DNA from: Bufo bufo
Taxonomy: Eukaryota; Chordata; Amphibia; Anura; Bufonidae
Assembly (NCBI RefSeq): GCF_905171765.1
Contig: NC_053392.1
Coordinates: forward strand, 402,677,399-402,741,398
Direction of reading: 5' to 3'
Length of the DNA stretch: 64,000 nucleotides
Shown: positions 10,817 to 22,500 of the stretch, piece by piece
Position numbering within the stretch: position 1 is the stretch's first letter
Layout of the letters: every line of letters begins with the position of its first letter
The notes under the pieces: generated by a model
The model's database searches: none
What the model was told of the DNA's origin: nothing
What the model saw: the letters and a program-made list of their open reading frames with translations, nothing else
Position numbers and translations under genes: made by a program

Positions 10817-11653
10817 ATTAGCCTGCTAGGCCTTTGATTTGCTTTGCCAAGGGATTACTTTTGAAAATTTAACCCTTCCAGGACAGGAGTCCTTTGTTAT
10901 GGTCCTTTGTTGCTGCTGCCAGTTTACCCACGGCTCAGTGGCAGTGGTCACCCACTGAAATAAGAATGTCAGCAAAGCCATGTTTGTTTCCAGGACCTCC
11001 TGCCTGCTTCTACTATCACACACCAAGTTGTGCCTGTTCCTTTGTTGCATCTTTTACCCTTAACCCCCCCTTTTCAGGTTGATCAGGGGTATTACAGCAT
11101 TCGTTTTTATACCATTTGAAAGTGTGGACTATCTTCCATGTGCTGTCATTTTTATTGTTCAACGGAACTCCAAGGATACGTGCCCAGTGATAGACTCAAA
11201 AGTACCTGAGCCTCTGAGATCTTTGTTTTTAAAGAAATGTGCCCAGAGATGGACTCCACTGTACGCGAGCCTCTGTGATTTATAAGAAAGGAACCTGGGT
11301 ACGGACTCATATTTGTTCTTTGAGCCTCCAAGAACTTTTAAATTGTTTACATTGTTCTGCTGTTCTATCAAGGACAATTTGCACATATGGACTATCCTGG
11401 TAATAATGTTACGCTGTGCCAGGTCAGCGCCCCTGTTCCCTCATATGATCCTGAGAGAAGAGAACGACGCCCCTTTTCACCGAAACTTGTTCCTAAGCCA
11501 GTGGATTGCCTGATTTATGCATGTAATGTGCTTCTGCAAATGTAGATGTGTTTTCCTGCTTTGCATTTTTGTCTCTTTTTCAGGTGCAGTATCCAGCTGG
11601 GCAGGGCCCCTCCATGTTGCGCCGAGGTCGGGCAACGTTAAAGCGAGGTGGTA
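10817..11653 (+). other. Non-coding internal tail of the LTR element, with polypurine-like end
   Basis: No recognisable frame. AAAGCGAGGTGGTA directly before the 3' LTR is purine-rich and in the right place for plus-strand priming. Confidence 0.5.
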
Positions 11654-12783
11654 TGTAGTGTCCCCACTAGCTAATGCGTGGGCACTACACAAGGGTCAAT
11701 TGGGGTGTGCGTGACTTCTCCTCACTAGGGACAGGAGTGTCATTTCTAACGGTGCATATTTTATGTAATGTATAAAGTATTGTTTGTATGCAATGTTTCG
11801 TCATCAGGCCTAGTCTTTGTAGTTAGACATCCCATACACTAGAGGGAGATAGGGAGCCCCTAGTATAAATCTTCAGGCCCAGACAGAAGGAAAAGGTTCA
11901 GAGTCAGGAGTCTGCAGAGACAAGTGGTAAGGCACCAGCTAGTGTTGAGCTGTGAGCCTTCTCCTGACATGCAGCTGGACAGCCCAGGCTGTTAGTTGTA
12001 ACCAGGGGGCTAGTAGAGGGATCCTAGCCTACCTGTGGATCAAGAGAGCCTTAGTTAGCTCTGAAGACGCCCCAGTTGCAGGATAGCACCTCCTGGGAGA
12101 AAACCAGCAGTTACCCTCCCGTCAATTCAGGACAATACCAGGTCAGATAAGTACCATGATGGACAGAGGTTATATAGAATACAGCAAGTGCCGATATTGG
12201 AGAAAGAACCGATATACCAAGGATAAAAGCCAGCATTTAGGCATCCGGGCCTTGGCATCCAGCCAGCTAGAATAGCTGAAGGGGATAGAGCAGGGTTGCA
12301 CTGTAAAGCAATCACCATTGTGTTCCTCCAAGTATCTTGCCTGTTTATTTCCTGCCGCCATCTGAAATCTACCCGTTTGTGAAGTATTGTCTGAGGAACT
12401 GCATTACCATTATTTACCAACTGAACCGTATGTACAAAGTTTAAACCGTGTTCTTCAAGTAAAAAGACATTTGGTTTATCTACTGATTCCTCAATTCTTC
12501 CACCTGTCACTACACGGTGTGCCACCGTCCAATTGGCACTGGCGTCACGTATCTTAAAGGGACCTTGCCCTAGGCACATAAAACACCTGCAACATCCAGG
12601 GCACCTCATCCAACACCAGGCCTGGTCCCTAAATACAGAGTGTGCCCCAGAGGACTTTTGTGCCAGCCTCTCCTTCACTGCTGTACGCCTGCCCAGGGTT
12701 CCCATATATAACTGTGAGTGACCCTCGCTTGCCATTGACCGTGACCTCACAATCGCATTACCCTGCAGGTCTGGCATACCGCA
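11654..12783 (+). repeat. 3' LTR
   Basis: Direct copy of 7854-8983, 1130 bp, differing at about five positions (for example T/C at 8034/11834-equivalent, G/A near 8668, C/T near 8752). Confidence 0.9.
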
Positions 12784-13185
12784 GATACACAGCTCAGCAG
12801 GCAGTATCACACAGGATAGGATTAGACACACAGCTCAGCAGACAGTATCACACAACATAAGATTAGATACACAACTCAGCAGACAGTAGCACACAACATA
12901 AGATTAGATACACAGCTCAGCAGACAGTATCACACAACATAAGATTAGATACACAGCTCAGCAGACAGTATCACACAACATAAGATTAGATACACAGCTC
13001 AACAGACAGTATCACACATGAGAAGATTATATACACAGCTCAATAGACAGTATCACACATGATAAGATTATATACACAGCTCAGCAGACAGTATCACACA
13101 TGACAGGATTAGATACACAGCACAGCAGGCAGTATCACACAGGATAGGATATTAGATACACAGCTCAGCAGACAGTGGGGCGGGG
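12784..13185. repeat. 41-bp minisatellite, right part
   Basis: About ten copies of the unit that also lies at 7688-7853; spacing of GATTAGATA is 41 bp (12902, 12943, 12984). Confidence 0.9.
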
Positions 13186-13261
13186 TGATGTAGAAGTCAC
13201 TGTTATGGGGGATACTGTCGATATATTTTAACGACACACAGAAACATTATATGAAATAGAT

Positions 13262-13298
13262 GAAATATACCCGTGCAAAGCCGTGTCCTTCTGCTAGT
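13262..13298 (+). mobile_element. Possible Helitron 3' terminus
   Basis: CCCGTGCAAAGCCGTG followed by TCCTTCTGCTAGT has the layout of many Helitron 3' ends: a short GC stem-like pair, a spacer and terminal CTAG before T. The preceding minisatellite would be internal to such an element. No 5' TC end or Rep/helicase gene was found. Confidence 0.35.
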
Positions 13299-13303
13299 AT
13301 ATA

Positions 13304-14933
13304 CACTGAACAAAAATATAAACACAACATTTTCAGTTTTGCTCCCATTTTGCATGAGCTGAACTCAAAGATCTGAAACATTTTCTATATACACAAAAGA
13401 TACACTACTGTCAAATATTGTTCACAAATCTGTCTAAATCTGTGTTAGTGAGCACTTCTCCTTTGCCGAGATAATCCATCCCACCTTACAGGTGTGGCAT
13501 ATCAAGGTGCTGATTAGACAGCATGAATATTGCACAGGTGTGCCTTAGACTGTCCACAATAAAAGGCCACTCTGAAATGTGCAGTTTAATCACACAGCAC
13601 AATGCCACAGATGTTGCAACGTTTGAGGGAGCGTGCAATTGGCATGCTGACTGCAGGAATGTCTACCAGAGCTGTTGCCCATGCAATGAATGTTCATTTC
13701 TCTAGCATAAGCCATCTCCAAAGGCATTTCAGAGAATTTGGCAGTACATCCAACCGGCCTCACAACCGCAGACCACATGTAACCACACCAGCCCAGGACC
13801 TCCACATCCAGCATGTTCACCTCCATGACCGTCTGAGACCAGCCACCCGTACAGCTGCAGCAACAATCGGTTTAACCAAAGAATTTCTGCACAAACTGTC
13901 AGAAACCGTCTCAGGGAAGGTCATCTGCATGCTTGTCATCCTCATCGGGGTCTGGACCTGACTGCAGTTCGTCTTCGCCACCGACTTGAGTGTGAAAATG
14001 CTCACATTAGATGGCATCTGGCATGTTGGAGAGGCGTTCTGTTCACGGATGAGTCCTGGTTTTAACTGTTTAGGGCAGATGGCAGACAGTGTGTGTGGCG
14101 TCGTGTGGGTGAGCGGTTTGCTGACGTCAACATTGTGGATCAAGTGGCCCATGGTGGCGGTGGGGTTATGGTATCAGCAGGCGTATGTTAAGGACAACGA
14201 ACATAGGTGCATTTTATTGATGCAATTTTTAATGCACAGAGATACCATGACAAGATCCTGAGGCCCATTGTTGTGCCATTCATCCACGAACATCACCTCA
14301 TGTGGCAGCATGATAATGCACGGCCCCATATTGCAAGGATCTGTACACAATTCCTGGAAGCTGAAAATATTCCAGTTCTTGCATGGCCAGCATACTCACC
14401 GGACATGTCACCCATTGAGAATGTTTGGGATGCTCTGGAACGTCGTACACAACAGTGTGTTCCAGTTCCTGCCAATATTCCAAAACGTTGCACAGCTATT
14501 AAAGAGGAGTTGACCAACATTTCACAGGCCACAATCAACAACCTGATGAACTCTATGTGACGGAGATGTGTTGCACTGCGTGAGGCAAATGGTGGCCACA
14601 CCAGATACTGACTGGTTTTCTGACCCCCACCCCCCCAGTAAGGCAAAACTGTGCACATTTCAGAGTGGAATTTTATTGTGGGCAGTCTAAGGCACACCTG
14701 TGCAATATTCATGCTGTCTACTCAGCACCTCAATATGCCACACCTGTGCAGTGAAATCGATTATCTTGGCAAAGGAGAAGTGCTCACTAACACAGATTTA
14801 GACAGATTTGTGAACAATATTTGAGAGTAATGGGTCTTTTGTGTATGTAGAAAATGTTTCAGATCTTCGAGTCCAGCTCATGCAAAATGGGAGCAAAACT
14901 GAGAGTGTTGCGTTTATATTTTTGTTCAGTGTG
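13304..14933 (+). mobile_element. Second Tc1-like transposon, decayed
   Basis: CACTGAACAAAAATATAAAC at 13304 is matched in inverse at 14915-14933, with TA on both sides (13302-13303, 14934-14935). The TIRs extend about 200 bp (CATTTTGCATGAGCTGAACT and its complement) with scattered differences. The transposase inside is frameshifted. Confidence 0.88.
13602..14560 (+). pseudogene. Tc1-like transposase, frameshifted
   Basis: 13602-13900 encodes the DNA-binding part (LRERAIGMLTAGMSTRAVAH, a helix-turn-helix; then HNRRPHVTTPAQD). The first catalytic Asp is in a different frame near 14045 (LFTDESWF). 14207-14560 encodes the C-terminal part with Asp in WQHDNARPH and Glu in DMSPIENVWD, ending at 14560. 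At least two frameshifts separate these pieces. Once a cut-and-paste transposase, it is now inactive. Confidence 0.85.
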
Positions 14934-14935
14934 TA

Positions 14936-15511
14936 TAAATAAATATATATATATATAAAAGAGAGAGAGAGAATTCCCTATGTAGTATTTGCAAATCACT
15001 AGCCAATTAATGACCTAGAATTGTGTTTGCCAAGCCACTGGTAAATTAAAATGTCAAAGTTCAATAATTTCTTATAATAGCTCTAAATCTTCAAATATAC
15101 AGCTTAACATGTAGAGTCACTACCTGTGGAAAGATTTCTTGATTAGCAGTTTAAAATAAATCACACCAAAGAACAGATTACATCTGTACAGCACATGTTA
15201 TGCTACAAGAAACATATTGTGAATTGTTTCCCAAAAGGGGGTTTTGTAGTATTGACCTTCTGTCTCCACTAAAGTGCGCCTGGGAGTTAGTTTACATAAT
15301 GGATGTTATCCAAGAGTAAATTGCTATTATATTGAAATTGTTGCTATGGAGTGCTGCATTTTCTTTCTAAACCATAAGGACTTTGACACATTATGAATGT
15401 GATCACTTTAATTTTAGGTGTATGTATAAATGTTGAAATTGCATATTTTTTTTTTACTTTTGCGAAGGTAAGAACTAAAAGATATTTTATAGTAACTTAC
15501 AGTTTGTACAC
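14936..15511. other. Stretch without recognised gene
   Basis: Begins with a TA/GA microsatellite (14940-14972) and continues AT-rich. No frame or repeat family recognised; possibly older unique sequence. Confidence 0.4.
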
Positions 15512-15895
15512 TAGTGATGATCGAGCACCAAAGTATTCGGGTGTTCGGTCCAAACACATTGCTATATTCGTGTGCTCAACCGAGCACCCGAGTATAATGG
15601 AAGTCAATGAAAGACAAGCAGGCACCCCCTGCTCTGAAGAGGGGAGGGTGCCTGGTCCATTGGAAAAGGTCAGAAAGTGACATAAACAACACTGAAATGG
15701 ATTGGGAACAGCATGGGGACGATGTCTGGATGCATCTTGGACTCCCAGGTCGCTGCTGGGAACCATGTTGTCCGAGTTGTACGCCACTTTTACAGACTGA
15801 CAAAGATACACACAAACCCCCCCCCAAAAAAAAATCTATTTTACAGGAAAAATTGTTAGGTAACATTCTTTCCTGTATATTTAATTGTATATAAA
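15512..15895 (+). mobile_element. hAT-like left end fragment (TAGTGATGATCGAGCACC)
   Basis: The sequence starts TAGTGATGATCGAGCACC and has CGGGTGTTCGG / CCGAGCACCCG inverted motifs, close in style to the other hAT termini here (TAGTGTTGAGCGAAC). The element's other end is not found, and the boundary at the right is uncertain. Confidence 0.5.
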
Positions 15896-16065
15896 GTGCA
15901 AGTGCAGCAAAAAATTACAAGCAAGAGGCACTCCGAAACAGCCTGTATATCACATAAAGGAGGGCCTCATTCACATTGTGGTACAATTGTTCAGATAGTG
16001 GGATTCCTATACTCATAAAGCCTATGCACTAAGTGAAAGGGCTGCCAAAAAATACACCCTTTCAG

Positions 16066-17166
16066 ACAGACACAGTTTTCGGATGCAGGACGGTATATGT
16101 CACAGAGCACCACAGATTATGGACACTATATTAGGCCCATATTATTGAAATTTGCAATACAAACACTGTTTTCTGATGTAGCACAGTATTGGTTACAGAA
16201 CACCACAGATTATGGAGACTATAATAGTCCCAGATTATTGGAATTTGCAATACAGACACAGTTTTCAGATGCAGGACAGTATATGCCACAGAAACCCACA
16301 GAATATGGACACTATTTTAGGCCCAGATTATTGGAAATTGCAATACAGACACTGTTTTCTGATGTAGTACAGTATTGCTTACAGAACACCACAGATTTTG
16401 GACACTATATTAGGCCCAGAATATTGGAATTTATAATACAGACATTGTTTTTGAAAGCAGTACAGTATTGGTTACAGAACACCACAGATTATGGACACTA
16501 TATTATTCCCAGATTATTGGAATTTGCAATACAGACACAGTTTTCGGATGCAGGACAGTATATATGTCACAGAAACCCACAGAATATGGACACTATATTA
16601 GGCCCAGATTATTGGAATTTGCAATACAGACACTGTTTTCTGATGTAGTACAGTATTGGTTTCAGAACACCACAGATTATGGGCATTATATTAGGCCCAG
16701 ATTATTGGAATTTGCAATACAGACACAGTTTTCGGATGCAGGTCAATATAAAATCACAGAACACCACAGATTATAGAAACTATATTTGGGCCGGATTATT
16801 GGAATTTGCAATACAGACACTGTTTTCTGTTGTAGTACAGTATTGGTTAAAGAACACCACAGATTATGGACACTATATTAGTCCCAGATTATTGGAATTT
16901 GCAATACAGACACTGTTTTCAGATGTAGTACAGTATTGGTTTCAGAACACCACAGATTATGGGCATTATATTAGGCCCAGATTATTGGAATTTGCAATAC
17001 AGACACTGTTTTCTGATGTAGTACAGTATTGGTTGAAGAACACCACAGATTATGGACAATATATTAAGCCCAGATTATTGGAATTTGCTATACAGACACT
17101 GTTTTCTGATGTAGTACAGTGTTAGTTACAGAACACCACAGATTATAAACACTATATTAGTCCCAG
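16066..17166. repeat. 93-bp satellite array, part 1
   Basis: Head-to-tail monomers of about 93 bp built on CCCAGATTATTGGAATTTGC and CACCACAGATTATGGACAC. Two monomer types alternate irregularly: one with CTGTTTTCTGATGTAGTACA, one with CAGTTTTCGGATGCAGGACA. Because 93 is divisible by three, one frame stays open for long runs (peptide unit ending NTTDYGHYI). Confidence 0.95.
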
Positions 17167-17614
17167 TGTAGCGGAGAGGCCGTAAAATTCACAATAACTC
17201 CGCTGGTAGACAGGAACAGCATATAATAATCCAGGTAGCCTTACAATAATCCCTTTTTCCCAAGAACTAGACAACACATAGCTTGGGAGTCAACTAACTT
17301 TATTTAGACATAGCACACCTACTTTAAACCCCCCAACAGCCTCATTTACATACAATAGGGCACATAGATGACTATGGTACAAGGAAGGGTGGGGCCAGAC
17401 AATAGCAAGGGCTGATGGGAGATTGAGGAGGGACAGAGCAGCTGGTTTAAACTGGTCTCCCAGTGTCACTGAGACAACACCCTGCTGGGGAAACAATGGG
17501 ACAGGAAAAAGGGGGAGGGGAAGAGGCACAGAAAAGCAATGCATTTAACATAGTAAACATTACAGTAAGAGCAAGATATATACAAAGATATTCTATGTGG
17601 CTAGGTTTGCCACA
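17167..17614 (-). repeat. Gypsy 3' LTR (element orientation)
   Basis: 448-bp direct repeat; TGTGGCAAAC ... CGCTACA on the minus strand. Confidence 0.93.
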
Positions 17615-17695
17615 ATGCTTTCCCAGAACCAAGCCGGCATACACAGTCTGATCCAAACGGATCGGCTTGGGGATGTCCGGAGGAGTACCCACAGA

Positions 17696-18443
17696 TCACT
17701 TTTCAAGTTCAGTTTGTCTGGATAACCCGTCTGCATTGCCATTTTGCTTCCCAGGGCGGTAGTGGATGGTAAAGTCAAAAGGCTGCAGCGCCAAACTCCA
17801 GCGCAGCAGCCTGGCATTGTCTCCTGACACCCTGTTCAGCCACACCAACGGGTTGTGATCTGTGAGTAAGGAAAAGGGTTGTCCATACAAATAGGGCTGC
17901 AGCTTTTTAAGGGCCCACACCACGGCCAGGCATTCTTTTTCTATGGCGGCGTAGCTTACTTCCCGGGGTAAAAGTTTTCTGCTTAAGTAAGCTACTGGAC
18001 GCTCGCCGCCATCTGCTCCGACTTGGCTCAGTACTGCCCCCAATCCAAACATAGAAGCGTCTTTATGGACGAGAAAGAGTTTAGTTGGATCAGGGGCGGC
18101 AAGTACAGGTGAATTCACAAGAGCCGTTTTTAGTTGCTGGAATGCCTGCTCACACTCTGGGGTCCAGACTACTATCTTAAGAAGATTCTTGCGGGTCAAA
18201 TCGGTGAGGGGTTTGGCCAGGGTACTGTAGTTGGGTACAAATTTACGGTAGTATCCTGCGGTCCCTAGGAATGCCAGTACTTGAGTTTTGGTACGAGGGG
18301 TTGGCCAATTGGCTATAGCCTCCACCTTAGCCGGTTCGGGTTTTTGTTGGCCGCTCCCTACCCGGTGTCCTAGGTATTGGACTTCTGCCATCCCTATATG
18401 GCACTTACTGGGTTTCAGAGTTAATCCTGCCTCCCTAATACGG
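17696..18443 (-). pseudogene. Gypsy RT thumb and RNase H
   Basis: The frame contains VQYLGHRVG and the thumb motif FLGTAGYYRKFVPNY, then RNase H with Asp111 (FLVHKDASMFGLGAVLSQ), Glu153 (EKECLAVVWAL), Asp178 (LLTDHNPL) and Asp221 (NADGLSR), ending QTELEK at 17696. Just downstream lies the 3' LTR. This segment has no internal stop. Confidence 0.92.
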
Positions 18444-19320
18444 TCTAGTACGGCTCCATGTGGGTTAGGTGTTCAGTCCAAGAGTGGCTGAAGATCGCTA
18501 TATCATCTAGATAGGCGCAAGCGTACTCCTGGAACCCATCCAATAGTCGATCCACCATCCTCTGAAAAGTAGCCGGAGCATTTTTCATCCCGAATGGCAT
18601 GACCTTAAACTGATACAGGCCAAACGGGGTGACAAACGCAGACTTAGGGATGGCGTCTTCGGCTAGGGGAATCTGCCAATACCCCTTACAAAGATCTATT
18701 GTGGTGAGGTATTGGCCCCTGGCCATTTTGTCTAGGAGCTCGTCTATCCGGGGCATAGGGTAGGCATCGGATATGGTCTTATCATTAAGCCTCCCTTAGT
18801 CTACGCAGAAGTGGGTAGTTCCATCCCGCTTCGGCACCAGAACTACTGGGGAGGCCCAAGAGTGCTCTATGACTCCTAGTTGTAGCATTTCTTCTATTTC
18901 CTTGTGCATATTATCCTTTACGGATTCAGGTATGCGGTAAGGAGGTTGGCGGAGGGGGGTCTGCCCTGGTGTTTCTACTCTGTGGGTGGCTAATGGGGTG
19001 TACTCGGGGAGATTAGAAAAAGTGGTTCCTTTTTCCCTTATTAAACTATGAGCCTGCGCCCTTTCCTGTGGACTCAGCCGTTCGCCTAACTGAACCTCTT
19101 CCAGGTCCTCTTTCTGGCCCTCTTTCTCTAGGAGGTCTGGGAGAGGTAAATTGTGAAAGTCCTCTGCGGCAGAGGTGCAAATAGCGGTCACCTCTTCTAT
19201 GCGCTCGTAGTAGGGCTTCAGCATGTTCACATGGAGCATGCGTCTGCCCCCTGCTCCAGCGCACGGGCCGATCACATAGGTGGTATCGCAGATTTGCTCC
19301 ACCACCTTGTATGGGCCCTG
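18444..19320 (-). pseudogene. Gypsy reverse transcriptase
   Basis: 19305-18796 covers the linker and RT fingers (GVIEHSWASPVVLVPKRDGT). A stop at 18798-18796 interrupts; the same frame resumes with MPRIDELLDKM, the first catalytic Asp (YLTTIDLCKGYWQI) and the YLDD box (AYLDDIAIFSHSW, about 18513-18502). A frameshift near 18450 separates it from the RNase H part. Synthesises cDNA from element RNA in functional relatives. Confidence 0.92.
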
Positions 19321-20241
19321 CTAGGAGGCCTGCAGCTTGTCATTAGGGACTGGCCGTAGGATTAACACCTTCTGCCCGACCTGAAAGCTGCGGTCCCTGG
19401 CCCCCTTATCGTACCATCTGCGCTGTCGTTGTTGGGCCGCTTGGAGGTTAGTACGTACTGTCTGGGTCAGAGCCTCCAAGCGTTCCCTAAACTCCAACAC
19501 GTATGGGACAATAGGGGTACCATTCGTAGTTACCCCTCCCTCCCAGTGTTCTCTGATAAGGTCTAAGGGGCCCCTCACTCTCCTCCCGAACAATAATTCA
19601 AAAGGGAAGAATCCCGTGGATTCTTGGGGTACTTCCCTATAGGCAAAGTGGGGCAAAAACCGTTCCCAGTCTTTTTGAGTGTCTATGAACGTGCGGATCA
19701 TCTGTTTAAGTGTTCCGTTAAACCGTTCACAGAGCCCGTTGGACTGGGGGTGGTAGGCGGAGTTTAAGATCGGTTGCACCCCACACACTTTCCAGAGTTG
19801 ATGGGTGACCTCTGCAGTGAACTGGGTGCCCCTATCCGAAATAATCTCCTGGGGAAATCCCATACGGGAGAATATTCGCATAAGGGCATCGGCTATAGTC
19901 TCTGCATGTACATTGGTCAACGCCTCTGCCTCTGGGTATCGAGTGGCGTAGTCCACTACGGTCAAGATGTATTTCTTGCCGGAGGGACTGGGTTTCGCTA
20001 GGGGTCCTATTATGTCTACTGCTACCCGACTGAAGGGTTCTTCAATTATGAGCAGGGATCTGAGTTTGGCTTTATAGCGATCCCCTCTCTTCCCTACCCT
20101 CTGGCAGGTATCGCACGTTTGACAGTATTGTCTAATATCCTTTGAGATACCTGGCCAGAAGAAGTTCTGCGTCAGCCGATGTTTAGTTCGGCTGATTTCT
20201 AAATGTCCTGATAATGGTATATTGTGCGCTATGCGCAGCAA
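19321..20241 (-). pseudogene. Gypsy integrase, upstream of RT
   Basis: The zinc-binding HHCC part is visible (AHNIPLSGH and QYCQTCDTC, residues 6-43 of this frame). The catalytic core has Asp76 (VAVDIIGPL), Asp136 (IISDRGTQF) and Glu172 (NGLCERFN), a D-60-D-35-E spacing. A GPF/GPY-like C-terminal segment (WYDKGARDRSFQVGQKVLIL) follows. A single TAG near 19322 separates it from the continuation in the same frame (GPYKVVEQICDTTYVI). In ordinary gypsy elements integrase follows RNase H; here it precedes RT. Confidence 0.93.
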
Positions 20242-21065
20242 TCTCGTCTATACTTTCGGGGTACCACTAACTGCTTAGTGGGCACGGGTATGGACCCTGC
20301 TACTACCTTCTCTGCATAGCGGTATATGAGACCTTTGTCCCAAGCATATCTCTCTCCCTCCAACCCTCCTTTGTCCTTGTTTATCCTATCTTTATATACC
20401 TGCAGGGAGGGATCTAGGGCCACCTCACTGCCAAATTCCAGGGGGGCATCCCAGGGGAGAATAGGAGGGGTGTGTGGCATATTGTTTACCTGAGCTTCAG
20501 AGTGATCGAAAGGAGCCGTGGTGCGTGCTTGCTCCCGGGTAACAACCGGGTAGGCCTCTTGGATAGTTGGTTGAGGGACAAAAGCAGAGGTGAGCTCCCC
20601 CAAGTCGTTGCCCAAAATAACATCAGCGGGCAAATCCTGCATAATTCCCACCTCGACATTTCCATGCCCTGCCCCCCAATTCAAATGCACCTTGGCAGTG
20701 GGAACTTTGTAAATTGCTCCCCCTGCCACCCGTACAGCTACACAGTCTCCAGTGAGGGTGGGCTTAGGCACCAAATGATTTTGGACCAGGGTTAACGTGG
20801 CCCCAGAGTCATGTAATCCTTGTATACTCTTCCCCTCCATGTGTACCACCTGGCGGTGCCTCTGGCGGTTGTCGGAGGCGGCTTGTATAGGGTTTACCTT
20901 GTGTAGGATCCCCAGAGGCTCTTCTATTGAGGTGACTGTGGATGTTGGGAGCACAGATTCTCTTTGGCAGCAGTGTACTGCAGCCCGATTTGGGGGAGGA
21001 GGACCCTGGTGGTTCCAGTTCTGGCGAGGTCGGTTACGTGGGCAGTCTCTCTGGATGTGCCCCTG
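20229..21065 (-). pseudogene. Gypsy aspartic protease region
   Basis: In frame with the end of gag after the TAA. The rest of the zinc knuckle and a PPPP-rich linker lead into a pepsin-like retroviral protease: LHDSGATLTLV with the catalytic Asp near 20810, and ADVILGNDLG as the flap-side motif. The frame continues to about 20240, where a shift separates it from integrase. Role: processing of the polyprotein. Confidence 0.88.
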
Positions 21066-21939
21066 TTAGTTGCAGGTGTGGCAGCGAATCGGTGGTCGGG
21101 TATTGTACCTAGGAGGGTACTGGTTGTGGCTCACGGCTGGTCGTGGGTGAGCCAAGGTAGTCACTGCTGGCAGAGGGGTGGTAGATCCATACGTGGTCTG
21201 GTGTGGTGTGCGTTGGTCTCGCCTGGTGTCTTGGAACTCGTCAGCTAGATTGGCTGCCTCTGGTAGGGTACGGGGTTTGCGATCTCGTACCCAATTTTGT
21301 AGTTCTGTGGTTAGTCCATTGAAAAACTGCTCCATTACTATTAACTGGAACATCTCTTCCATAGTGGTGACCCGTGTCGCTTCCATCCACCCCTTGGCAG
21401 CTCGCTGTAGTCGGTGTGCCCATTCAGTGTGTGAGTCTGCGGTATGCCTCTGCGGCACGGCCTGACAATCTACCTGCCAGCAGGGGTACTTGGTCGGCTG
21501 GGCTGATGTCATGTAGCTGGCACAACCTTTCGAAATCATGTAGGTATTCGTCGATATCACTTTCTCCTTCTGTGTAATTTTTAAAAGCTTGGTAGGGAAT
21601 CTTAGCTTTTCCCTGGGTAGTGCTGGTGGGCGCTGGGGCTCCTTCCCCTACTCGCTGAATAGTGTTTTGCTTCGCTACAATGTACTCCTGTACATCTGCT
21701 ATCAGTCTTTCTAGTGTCTCCATGGAGGGGGTGTTTGGGTAAAAAGCTAACCTGCTATTGAGCTCTCTTGTAAATTCCGTTGGCTCTGTCTCCTGTGGAG
21801 TTGCCGCAGTGGTTGCTCTGTCCCCCTCCATGAGTTCGGCCACAAGAGTAGCTTTGATTTTGTTGCTGGCTTTTCTTCCTCTTGCTTCCAATAATTCCTT
21901 TAACATAGTTCGTTTCAATGTTGCATAATTCGTCTCCAT
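21066..21939 (-). pseudogene. Gypsy gag with SCAN-like capsid region
   Basis: 21939-21445 encodes the N-terminal part (ATG at 21939, METNYATLKRTMLKELLEARG; later IDEYLHDFERLCQLHDI, a retrotransposon capsid signature). After a frameshift near 21445 the other frame continues to 21066. About 21420-21222 contains LIVMEQFFNGLTTELQNWV and LPEAANLADEF, which match the pattern of the SCAN domain of vertebrate zinc-finger proteins. The frame runs into a CCHC zinc knuckle (RCHTC...GHIQRDC) that is split by a TAA at 21068-21066. Gag would package the element RNA. Inactive here. Confidence 0.88.
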
Positions 21940-22052
21940 TCACCGTTCGTTCGTACGACTGCACATATTCTCGAACTCCGGTATATCCGAATGGCTGTTT
22001 CAACGAACTGCTGCTTTGCTGTGCGGTTTGAATCCCGTTGCTTGCCACCAAT

Positions 22053-22500
22053 TGTAGCGGAGAGGCCGTATAATCCACAATAACTCCGCTGGTAGACAGG
22101 AACAGCATATAATAATCCTGGTAGCCTTACAATAATCCCTTTTTCCCAAGAACTAGACAACACATAGCTTGGGAGTCAACTAACTTTATTTAGACATAGC
22201 ACACCTACTTTAAACCCCCCAACAGCCTCATTTACATACGATAGGGCACATAGATGACTATGGTACAAGGAAGGGTGGGGCCAGACAATAGCAAGGGCTG
22301 ATGGGAGATTGAGGAGGGACAGAGCAGCTGGTTTAAACTGGTCTCCCAGTGTCCCTGAGACAACACCCTGCTGGGGAAACAATGGGACAGGAAAAAGGGG
22401 GAGGGGAAGAGGCACAGAAAAGCAATGCATTTAACATAGTAAACATTACAGTAAGAGCAAGATATATACAAAGATATTCTATGTGGCTAGGTTTGCCACA
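22053..22500 (-). repeat. Gypsy 5' LTR (element orientation)
   Basis: 448-bp direct repeat, same length as the 3' copy. Two bases inside it on the element strand, 22050-22033 reads TGGTGGCAAGCAACGGGA, the likely primer binding site (tRNA not identified). Confidence 0.93.

Larger units (their letters stand above)
7854..12783 (+). mobile_element. LTR retroelement with cold-shock Gag, no pol
   Basis: Two direct 1130-bp LTRs (7854-8983, 11654-12783) start TGTAGTG and end CCGCA, with a GATA duplication (7850-7853, 12784-12787). I count about five differences between the LTRs, so the insertion is young. The internal 2670 bp holds a primer site candidate, one long reading frame and a non-coding tail; no protease, RT, RNase H or integrase is present. 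It must rely on enzymes supplied by another element, if it moves at all. Its partner is not in this window. Confidence 0.92.
17167..22500 (-). mobile_element. Gmr1-like Ty3/gypsy retrotransposon
   Basis: Two 448-bp LTRs (17167-17614, 22053-22500) flanked by CCCAG (17162-17166, 22501-22505), inserted in the satellite. On the minus strand the order is gag, protease, integrase, reverse transcriptase, RNase H. Integrase before RT is the Ty1/copia order but the sequences are Ty3/gypsy; this is the hallmark of the Gmr1-like group known from fish, frogs and other deuterostomes. LTRs differ at about five sites (roughly 1%). Coding breaks: shift near 21445, stops at 21066, 19322 and 18796, shifts near 20240 and 18450. 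Confidence 0.93.
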
